A stretch of 64,000 bases of DNA from an uncultured Bacteroidales bacterium. Its GTDB lineage: Bacteria; Bacteroidota; Bacteroidia; Bacteroidales; Paludibacteraceae. The translations under genes were made by a program, and so were the position numbers. Positions 56,838 to 64,000 of this stretch are shown here, piece by piece (position 1 is the first letter of the stretch; each line of letters starts with the position of its first letter). The DNA lies in contig CALCUH010000072.1 of NCBI GenBank assembly GCA_937907165.1, positions 1 to 64,000 of the forward strand, in the 5' to 3' direction. The notes beneath the pieces were generated by a model. That model saw only the letters and a list, made by a program, of their open reading frames with translations. It was not told the DNA's origin and searched no databases.

Positions 56838-59800
56838 TCAATTCCCCCTTTGTTTAAATGCGGATCGTCTTCCGAGTGCACTGTCCATAGGTGATGCCAT
56901 AACGCCCACCAGAGTTCCAGTATCCATGACTATCTGCATCTCAGATATCGCATCCTGCATGTAAGACATGTCCTCTCTCAACGCCCGAATCTCGTTTACA
57001 ACATCAGCATTGGTACTATCCAACGAGCCGATATCAGCAGCAAGTTTTCCTGACAATCCAGAAACTGTAACAGTTTGACGGGAAAGCATAGAGTCGATAG
57101 ACGATGCTCCATCATACAGAGCAGAGCCATCGAATACCGGTCGTACGCTCGGATCATATACGAGTTCGCCGCTTGAGATTTTGGAAAGGTACTCGAACGG
57201 GTTGCCGAAAGCAATAAGGATAGAATCAGACAGAGATCCCATGGTGGCAGTCACCCCATTTGTGCTCTGTGTTATACCGTTTATGAGGCCTTGAACGATG
57301 TATTCTCCATTTTGATAAAAGACTTTAGACGGTGACTTGATTTCTTCTTCAGTCTCGAAACTATGCTGTCCTGCTTTGGCAAGTCTAACCATAGCGGCAG
57401 AATAACCGTGAGTACCGTCTTCTAATGCCTGTATTGCACCCTCTACGATATACGTAGTGGCATTATACATTCCCGTCTTAGAACCTCGAATCTGGGCTTG
57501 AGCTGGGTCGTTAAAGTTTTCCTGAATCGTCTTTTTCGTTTCTTCTTTATTATCAACGATTGCTTCTTGTGCTCCGCCGATTGCTTCGTCAGATGCATCG
57601 TACATTTCGTTTCTTCCGCCAGCTATTGTCTCTCCAACTGCTGTTGTATACGTTGTTCCGGTACTGATTACAGCATCTTCACTGAGTACTCCTAATCCGA
57701 GTTCATCAGCAACATCATACGAAGAACCGCCACCGCCGTGTTTGAATACGCTAAGAGCGCCATCTTTATAAGCAGTGGCATCATCCTCACCGGACTTAGT
57801 TGCTGCTTGAGATTGTTTTGATCTAAGAATGGCGTCATACGCATAACCAGGAAGGCCCTCATATTCCTCTTTTAAAGAGTCGAGTTCAGATTTCTGTTTG
57901 TTGGAATTTTCGTTTATATCAGCAGTCAATGATTCAAAGAGGTCTTTCGATTTTGTAGTTCCTTCTTCTGTAGCATCGCTCATTTCACGAATGGATTCTA
58001 CATAATCTCGTTTTGAGGCATCAGCCTCCTCTGCCAGTTTACGTTGATTCTGAGCCATTGCCATCATTTCATCGGACATGCTGCCAACCTCTTCGCGAAC
58101 TCTATTTGCTGCTTTGTCAGAAACGGCGCCAACGATCATGGCTATAAGTTCTCCGACAATATTAAGTAATACGTCGGCCAATGCGATGACAACACCCCAC
58201 AAAGCTGCTGCTATTCGAGCACTGTTCGCCATGATAGCATCTGCCAATCCGTTGATCAAGTTAATCACAAAGTCAAGAAGTCCCATGGCGACATCACCAG
58301 CGATGGAACCAAGGAACGCGAGAAGTTTAATGATGAGTTGACCAACAGTATTCAAAACTTGCGGCGATGCTTTCAGTATTGCAGCGCACAATGTCGTTAT
58401 CATGGCGACTAAAGTCGCTTTTCCTTTGGTTGAGAGATTGGATATCCAGTTATGAAGCGAACTCTGTCCATTCTTCAACGTAGTGCCAATTCTACTAGCT
58501 ACTGCTGAAATGGTGTTTGCTATTGCCTCAATAACTGGGGATAGCTTCATGATGGCAACGATGATACCGGCAATGATAACAAGCGCAACCACGCCGACCG
58601 CGATAGCAGTTGCTTTATGGTTTTCAAGCACGGTAAAGAATGCCGATAAACTGGTAGCTAAGACTCCGATAGCAGGTGCGAGTAAATTTATACCGGTACA
58701 TACCAGTAAAATACCAGCGCCGACCAGAGCAGCGCCGATACCAGCATAAAGGAACGCTTCTCCGATGGCCTTAAAAGCTTGTGCTGCCCCTGGTATAAAC
58801 GCAGTTGCGATTCCAAGGATAGCGATAACGCCTACAAAAACACCCATCGCAATAAGAGCTCCGGTCATATCCGGATTACTCATTACAGATGACATTTTCT
58901 CCATGGCGTATGATAATACCAATATAGATGCCGATATCATCAAGAATGCGGCACCTACAGAAAGTAAAGTATCTCCAGCAGTATCCGAGTTTCCAGTAAT
59001 GGCAGTCAAGAAACCTATAACAACGCCTATCGCAATCATTAGACCGCCAAGTGCAACCGCTGAACCAACAAGATGTTCAACATTACCTATTTTAGCAATC
59101 GCAGCGGCAATTACCCCGATGGCTACGGACAAAGATAGAACACTCGCGACTACCAGGCCGATAGAATTTTTATTCTTACTTAAGGAGGCGCTAGCAATGG
59201 TTACGGCAATACCCAATCCGACAAGAGCTACAAACATAGCACCAGCAGATTCAAGCATCCTGTCTGAACCAAGTCTAGAAAGCAAAGCTATAGCCGCAGA
59301 AAGAACAAGAATCGCTGAAGCCGCCCCTACGAACATTACGGCCGATGCTAGCATTTGTGTAGGTTTCAATGCTGTTGTCATGTACATGAGTACGACCATA
59401 CCACCAAGTATCGCTGTCAAAACTAACAAAGCAGAATCTACATTATCACCGCCTATAGCAGTTATCATGCTCAACGCCGCTGCTATAAGCAATGTTGCGG
59501 TTCCCATAGATATCATGGTCGCAGACATTGCCAACAACACGATTGAAACTTTTGCAAAGCTTTCAACACCGTCTGCCATATTTGCAAGGAATAGTGTTGC
59601 GCCAAATAATGCAGCTATTCCTAGCACAACAAGAAGATATGTATTTGAATCTACTTTACTAGCAGTAAGCATGGACGCAGCAGATGCTATCATTACACTT
59701 GCACTTGCTATTGATAATATTATTCCAGACATTGCCGCCCCGATAGCACTTACTGCCGCAGCAGTTGCGAGAAGTTTAGAAGGTTTCGTGTCAGTTGCCA

Positions 59801-62708
59801 TATTTGTAATGAGGGCCACACCTGCCATCATTATTCCTAACATTACGATTACTATACCAAATGTGTCGGTATTCATAGTAGACATTATGGCAATACCGCC
59901 AGACATAGCTAAAACAGCAGCTCCGATAGAAATAAACAGAACTGACATAGTGGCGAGTACCGCCGGAAGTTTTGTAAGGGTCTTCTGATCGATTTTCTGA
60001 AGTTCGCCTATTATGGCGTTCATCATTATCGTCAACACACCCATCATTCCGGCGAGGGCGAGAAATGTCTCACCGTTAGCAGCATTACTCTTCTCGATTA
60101 TGGCAAGTGCGATGCTAAGCAACGCTATAGAACCGGAAAATGCGAGTAATGCGATGGCTACAGAATATATGGTTTTGGATAACCCAAACGCAGAAGACAG
60201 GGCGCCCATGGCACCTTTTATCGTCTTCTCTGATTTAGAAATGGTTTTTGAAGTTTTAGCCATTGCGTTTATGATTATCGCAATAACAATCATCACACCG
60301 ACCGCTTTATAAAGTTGGTCATCTGGAATCTGCGATAGTATCACAAGCGATAAAGCAACTATCGCCAATGAACCGGCAATAGATGTGATATCTAAAACGT
60401 TTCCTGCTGACTCAATGGCGCCGCCCATACTATCGAAAAATTCAGATATAGATTTCGGGATTTTGCCGATGGACGATACAACCCCAGAAAGGCTTTTTAT
60501 GGAATCCATAAAGTCGGTAATACCGATTATCGCTCCAGTAGCGATTCCTATTTTTGCGACCTCACCCCACTTTATTCCCATAATCCCATCAATAACACTA
60601 TTTACAAAATCAGTGAATGTTTTTGGGGTTTCCTCGTTATCGTCGGTTATTCCTTTCATGCTGTCGATGATTTCTTTGATACTAGACAAGAGTGGACTAT
60701 CCTTAAGCGTTTTCGTATCTTTCCCTGTCAAAGCGTCATAAATCGTCGAGAAGAGATTTTTTATGGCTGTAAACAAGCTACTTTCTTGTACAGACGCGAC
60801 GAATGTCTTGATTTTCTCAATTCCGGATGAAATATATGGAGAAATAAAATTAAAGACACTCTTGATCTTGTTAAACACTGTCTTTACAATTGTAAATATC
60901 TTAGTAAAAACATTTTGAATTTTAGCCGCAGTTTTATCGCTAACGATGAGCTTAGAGCTTGCGTCTGCTATAAGTTTAGTTAAGCTTTTTGTTTTGGACG
61001 AAACTGAAGTAATATTGATGTCGAATACTGAAGCAAAAGCATTTATAATCGGTTTTGCGATTTTTTCTATCGCGCGTCCAATATTTTTTGCCGTGGTCCA
61101 CAAATCAGACAACGCTCCAGTAATATTATCCAAAACGGATTTAAGTTTCGCTTTTCTAACGTCTCGTGCTGCTTTACCCTGCGACTTTGCCACAGATTTC
61201 GATGCTTCCTCGACTTTTATAGACGCTTTCTCGAAATCCCAGCCTGCTGCTACGACCGAGTCGACGTATGCCTGAACATTCTTAGCGTGCTGCTCTCCTT
61301 CTTTGCCGTCGCCAAACGCTTTAGCAAGCGCGCTCATTCGTTGTTGGCCGTTACCGTAAGCACCATTATAGATGATGTCTTTTGCCGCCTGAGCTTCTTC
61401 GGCACTCACAAGAAGCGTCTTCGTAGCATCATTGATGCCTTCAGCTGCCTCTTCAGCAGAATCACTATAGACCTCTTTTATGAGATTGAAGAAGTCTGTG
61501 ATCTTTACAGTTACAGAATCGACCTTTTCTACGATCTTGTCAAACCAGCCAATATCGACTGATTTAATCATAGCGGAGAATGCATCGATTCCAGATTGCC
61601 ACATCTCGGAAAAATGGTCGCCAAACGTTACTGTACGACCATCCATTCCCTTGAGTATTTGATCGTAAGCAGTGGCACTAGCAGTTATCCCGTTATACTG
61701 TTTCTTAATTTCCTCGAGAGTTCGCGGAACTTTAACGGATTTAAGCTTATTTTTGAACTCATCAATGCGTTCTGTAAGTGAAATAAAAAGAGTATTTGTT
61801 TTGTTGATGATTGGGGATGCAAAGATCTCACCGACTCTGGACAAAGCGGCTTTCATGTTACCAAGAGCGCCGGTAAATGTCTTGTTAGCCTCTTTCGCAT
61901 GTTCGCCAAAAGCGTCATCCATGGCAAAAGCGAATGTCTGGAAGTCGATTTTACCTCTGGAGACCATGTCGCGGACTTCTTCTTCCGTGGTACCCATGAC
62001 TTCAGCGAGCTTTGCCGCAGCGTTCATACCTCTAGAAGAAAGCTGAAGCAACTGATCGCCCATCAAACGACCATTACCAGCAACCGTTGTGAAGATTCGT
62101 GCGATATCCTCATAAGAGGAGTTTGTCATCGCAGCAACACCAGAAATGGCTCGCAGTGATTTATGCATGGCCGTCAGGTCTTGACCATTAACAGTTTCGA
62201 GAGTTTTCTTGAAATCAACACCAGACGCTGCCAACTGAGAAGCTGCTGAAGCCGCGGCATCAAGACCATAAGCGGTGTCTTTAACGCCGTAGCTAACCGC
62301 TTTCTCGACTTCTTCCCATGCGAATCCAAGTCCTTCGATCTGGAATTGCGCATTGGCAATATTCATGGCTCTGGACCAACCACCAGACTTAATCTGACCG
62401 ATGGTTGCGGCTTCGAGCTGTTTTACAGAGCCAGCAATGCCATTAGTTATTTGATTAATGGCATTTATTCCGATGATACCTAGAGTCGAGAATCGTTTCT
62501 CAATATTAGATATGGCGCGCTCCATAGAAGCAAAGTCAACTCGGTCTATTGATCGTTGTACATTGTCTCCGCCTTCAATAGCTCCTCTGAGTTTGAGTTT
62601 CTCATTGAGTTTATCGAGTGTAGACATGGATTTTGATACACCAGATTCAAATTTGGCGTTGTCAAATCCCATACGTACTATTTTATCGTCGTATTCTTTG
62701 TTGGTCAT
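56838..62708 (-). CDS. Tape measure protein
   Basis: 1956 residues. N-terminal MGFDNAKFESGVSKSMSTLD and the following TP901-type domain (TNSSYEDIARIFTTVAGNGR, SSRGMNAAAKLAEVMGTTEE), then a helical part and a very hydrophobic middle (about 750-1450) with many Ala/Ile/Met-rich membrane-like helices. Sets tail length, predicting a tail near 290 nm if 0.15 nm per residue holds. It may also help DNA pass the membrane. Confidence 0.95.
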   Translation of the reverse strand: MTNKEYDDKIVRMGFDNAKFESGVSKSMSTLDKLNEKLKLRGAIEGGDNVQRSIDRVDFASMERAISNIEKRFSTLGIIGINAINQITNGIAGSVKQLEAATIGQIKSGGWSRAMNIANAQFQIEGLGFAWEEVEKAVSYGVKDTAYGLDAAASAASQLAASGVDFKKTLETVNGQDLTAMHKSLRAISGVAAMTNSSYEDIARIFTTVAGNGRLMGDQLLQLSSRGMNAAAKLAEVMGTTEEEVRDMVSRGKIDFQTFAFAMDDAFGEHAKEANKTFTGALGNMKAALSRVGEIFASPIINKTNTLFISLTERIDEFKNKLKSVKVPRTLEEIKKQYNGITASATAYDQILKGMDGRTVTFGDHFSEMWQSGIDAFSAMIKSVDIGWFDKIVEKVDSVTVKITDFFNLIKEVYSDSAEEAAEGINDATKTLLVSAEEAQAAKDIIYNGAYGNGQQRMSALAKAFGDGKEGEQHAKNVQAYVDSVVAAGWDFEKASIKVEEASKSVAKSQGKAARDVRKAKLKSVLDNITGALSDLWTTAKNIGRAIEKIAKPIINAFASVFDINITSVSSKTKSLTKLIADASSKLIVSDKTAAKIQNVFTKIFTIVKTVFNKIKSVFNFISPYISSGIEKIKTFVASVQESSLFTAIKNLFSTIYDALTGKDTKTLKDSPLLSSIKEIIDSMKGITDDNEETPKTFTDFVNSVIDGIMGIKWGEVAKIGIATGAIIGITDFMDSIKSLSGVVSSIGKIPKSISEFFDSMGGAIESAGNVLDITSIAGSLAIVALSLVILSQIPDDQLYKAVGVMIVIAIIINAMAKTSKTISKSEKTIKGAMGALSSAFGLSKTIYSVAIALLAFSGSIALLSIALAIIEKSNAANGETFLALAGMMGVLTIMMNAIIGELQKIDQKTLTKLPAVLATMSVLFISIGAAVLAMSGGIAIMSTMNTDTFGIVIVMLGIMMAGVALITNMATDTKPSKLLATAAAVSAIGAAMSGIILSIASASVMIASAASMLTASKVDSNTYLLVVLGIAALFGATLFLANMADGVESFAKVSIVLLAMSATMISMGTATLLIAAALSMITAIGGDNVDSALLVLTAILGGMVVLMYMTTALKPTQMLASAVMFVGAASAILVLSAAIALLSRLGSDRMLESAGAMFVALVGLGIAVTIASASLSKNKNSIGLVVASVLSLSVAIGVIAAAIAKIGNVEHLVGSAVALGGLMIAIGVVIGFLTAITGNSDTAGDTLLSVGAAFLMISASILVLSYAMEKMSSVMSNPDMTGALIAMGVFVGVIAILGIATAFIPGAAQAFKAIGEAFLYAGIGAALVGAGILLVCTGINLLAPAIGVLATSLSAFFTVLENHKATAIAVGVVALVIIAGIIVAIMKLSPVIEAIANTISAVASRIGTTLKNGQSSLHNWISNLSTKGKATLVAMITTLCAAILKASPQVLNTVGQLIIKLLAFLGSIAGDVAMGLLDFVINLINGLADAIMANSARIAAALWGVVIALADVLLNIVGELIAMIVGAVSDKAANRVREEVGSMSDEMMAMAQNQRKLAEEADASKRDYVESIREMSDATEEGTTKSKDLFESLTADINENSNKQKSELDSLKEEYEGLPGYAYDAILRSKQSQAATKSGEDDATAYKDGALSVFKHGGGGSSYDVADELGLGVLSEDAVISTGTTYTTAVGETIAGGRNEMYDASDEAIGGAQEAIVDNKEETKKTIQENFNDPAQAQIRGSKTGMYNATTYIVEGAIQALEDGTHGYSAAMVRLAKAGQHSFETEEEIKSPSKVFYQNGEYIVQGLINGITQSTNGVTATMGSLSDSILIAFGNPFEYLSKISSGELVYDPSVRPVFDGSALYDGASSIDSMLSRQTVTVSGLSGKLAADIGSLDSTNADVVNEIRALREDMSYMQDAISEMQIVMDTGTLVGVMASPMDSALGRRSAFKQRGN

Positions 62709-63094
62709 TTACCAGTCACTTCCTTCCAAATGGTATCCGCCATTTCTTTAAAAAGCTTTTCAATGATAGGAGTAACGAAATCGTTGCCTTCTACGAATCC
62801 TCCATTTCTGGTAGCGTGACCGTATCGAATAAGGATTACGATGGGTGTAGCACCAATCATAGAGCTGTTACAGAAGTTTATAGACACTTGACCGTTTTCT
62901 TCAACGATTTCATAGTACCAAGACGAAGCAGTCACTCCGGTCTTCTTCGGAGTCGCTGAGGCAAGAAGCTCAACTCCTTTTTCTCCGTATTTTTCAAGTT
63001 CTTTCTTCAGATTTCTTTTCTTCGTTCTCTTAAAAAATCCTTCAATATTCTTGAAGTTACCGGATTGGGATATTGTTATCAAACTTCTTGCCAT
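62705..63094 (-). CDS. HK97 gp10-like tail protein
   Basis: 129 residues: FFKRTKKRNLKKELEKYGEK, ASATPKKTGVTASSWYYEIV and FVTPIIEKLFKEMADTIWKE match the gp10/tail-component pattern. Unusually it lies just before the tape measure gene and overlaps it by 4 bases, instead of near the capsid genes. Confidence 0.7.
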   Translation of the reverse strand: MARSLITISQSGNFKNIEGFFKRTKKRNLKKELEKYGEKGVELLASATPKKTGVTASSWYYEIVEENGQVSINFCNSSMIGATPIVILIRYGHATRNGGFVEGNDFVTPIIEKLFKEMADTIWKEVTGK

Positions 63095-63104
63095 GGCTTA
63101 CTCC

Positions 63105-63650
63105 TTATCGCTTGGCACGCTTTGCTCGTCTCGCCTGATTTATAGAGTGGTGTTCACGAGCAGACGCAGCCTTATTTCCGCCTTTATTCTTTGACGGTTT
63201 CTGATCGATATTCACTATCCGGATGAGTGTTAGCAATCGATTTAAATGCCATTTCTGATATTCTGGAGGTATTCGAAGTTCCACCATCCATGCATATATC
63301 AAATCTGCTGTGAGAAATCTCGAAGACGGTCTCACTGTCGGGTCGTCTTTGATAACTGCTGCTGACATCTTTCGGTCCATGTACGACCGTATCTGATTAC
63401 ATACATCCGTCGGTATGTTCTTATACACTTCAGGATCGACGTTCTGTGTTATTGTCATGCAACGAACATAATCATTAAACTCGTCGATAGTATGCTCTTT
63501 ATTTAAGAACGGTTTTTCCCATTTTTGTTCCCATTTTGAAAGAGATACTAAAGAATGCTCGATCGTAAATGTTGCACCTTTAGTGTAAGAGAACATTCCG
63601 GTTTTAGGATCGAATAGTTCAACAACAGGTATTGTCACTAAAAGTGGCAT
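63105..63650 (-). CDS. Tail assembly chaperone-like protein
   Basis: 181 residues. WEQKWEKPFLNKEHTIDEFN and EYQKWHLNRLLTLIRIVNID are typical of the second tail assembly chaperone (GT-like) of Firmicutes phages. The tail is basic (INQARRAKRAKR). No ribosome site is visible; the ATG is 2 bases below the upstream TGA, so it may be reached by coupling or by frameshifting. Confidence 0.7.
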   Translation of the reverse strand: MPLLVTIPVVELFDPKTGMFSYTKGATFTIEHSLVSLSKWEQKWEKPFLNKEHTIDEFNDYVRCMTITQNVDPEVYKNIPTDVCNQIRSYMDRKMSAAVIKDDPTVRPSSRFLTADLIYAWMVELRIPPEYQKWHLNRLLTLIRIVNIDQKPSKNKGGNKAASAREHHSINQARRAKRAKR

Positions 63651-63652
63651 CG

Positions 63653-64000
63653 TCAGTGTTGTGCAATAGACGGAGGATATGCGTGACCTGTATCTCCGTT
63701 TTCAGATTCGGCTCGTTCCCGTACTTCTGCCGGGATAACACTATTGTAGAAATTAACAGCTTCTTCCGGATTATTCAGGAATTCCGTATAAAGTTGACTG
63801 AATGCATTTGTCTGAGCGAAAAGATTTGCAAGATGGCCACGAACAGGATCGTCTTTTATAAAGTATTTTCCATCTGCCGACTTTTCGCCGTATGTCAAAA
63901 GGATGAGCTTCTTAAAGAGTGCCATTACTTCAGGAATGTTCTGACATTCGATAATTCTCTTACCGTACTCGCTAAGACCGCCATCCATAGAACTTTCCAT
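63653..64000 (-). CDS. Tail assembly chaperone G-like protein, partial
   Basis: At least 115 residues, running off the window. YGEKSADGKYFIKDDPVRGH and TNAFSQLYTEFLNNPEEAVN match the first tail chaperone of related phages. A start in the window is possible but the frame continues upstream. No clear slippery heptamer is seen near its end. Confidence 0.65.
   Translation of the reverse strand: MESSMDGGLSEYGKRIIECQNIPEVMALFKKLILLTYGEKSADGKYFIKDDPVRGHLANLFAQTNAFSQLYTEFLNNPEEAVNFYNSVIPAEVRERAESENGDTGHAYPPSIAQH

Noticed and set aside
58765..59988. A 407-codon open frame on the plus strand opposite the tape measure gene
   Set aside because: It mirrors the Ala/Ile/Met-rich tape measure codons, has low-complexity composition and no ribosome site; the minus-strand gene is certain.
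63640..63660. A programmed frameshift between the two tail chaperone genes
   Set aside because: No classic slippery heptamer is visible near the junction; coupling through the adjacent stop and start is an equally good explanation.
1..64000. Stop-codon reassignment, considered because of many short frames
   Set aside because: TAA, TAG and TGA all end genes with sensible products, and long genes contain no in-frame stops that would need recoding.

Overview
The window is a large piece of a temperate siphophage of a Gram-positive host, most likely a gut Clostridia-type Firmicute. Support: strong AGGAGG-type ribosome binding sites before nearly every gene, a Firmicutes-type holin and CHAP endolysin, a siphovirus tail module with a 1956-residue tape measure protein, a tyrosine integrase, and phage families such as DUF6353 and BRO-N. 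TAA, TAG and TGA are all used as stops, so the code is standard. No host gene is seen.

Layout. Almost everything is on the minus strand, so modules read from high to low coordinates. 64000-46417 is the late tail and lysis module: tail assembly chaperone genes, a gp10-like protein, tape measure, distal tail protein, tail-associated lysin/baseplate hub, a set of fibre or receptor-binding genes built from shuffled modules, holin and endolysin. 46410-44282 is the lysogeny region and carries the only plus-strand genes: an XRE-type repressor-like gene and the integrase, with a consensus promoter, an overlapping inverted repeat and a candidate attP. 44281-33369 is a run of very small genes, many for membrane proteins, including three DUF6353 paralogues; most are separated by a repeated intrinsic terminator followed at once by a repeated promoter-like element (CGCGAAATTTACA-N5-TATAATG), and one unit drives a tRNA-like gene. 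33347-24930 is the replication core: a single 1397-residue protein with SF3 helicase, archaeo-eukaryotic-type primase and family B polymerase domains, an SSB-like protein and an SF2 helicase. 24900-5400 holds about fifty short overlapping accessory genes: zinc-binding proteins, HTH proteins, a ThyX-like protein, a macrodomain protein, a DUF2829/Tad2-like protein, a MazG-like protein and a BRO-N protein. 5226-4860 is an AT-rich iteron region that may be the origin. 4842-54 ends with two PD-(D/E)XK nucleases and a 964-residue single-subunit RNA polymerase of the DFDGD (YonO/QDE-1) type.

Terminase, portal and capsid genes are absent. They would fit between position 1 and position 64000 if the molecule is circular, because transcription leaves the window at position 1 just after the RNA polymerase gene and enters at 64000 in the middle of the tail genes. 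The integrase and candidate attP lie inside the map, not next to host DNA, which suggests an excised or packaged phage genome.

Most notable: the all-in-one replicase, the phage RNA polymerase with two smaller proteins that resemble parts of it, the tandem terminator-promoter units, the tRNA-like gene with a six-base anticodon loop, and possible counter-defence proteins that act on ADP-ribose-type signals. Two genes carry single-base frameshifts and one BRO-N duplicate is decayed.
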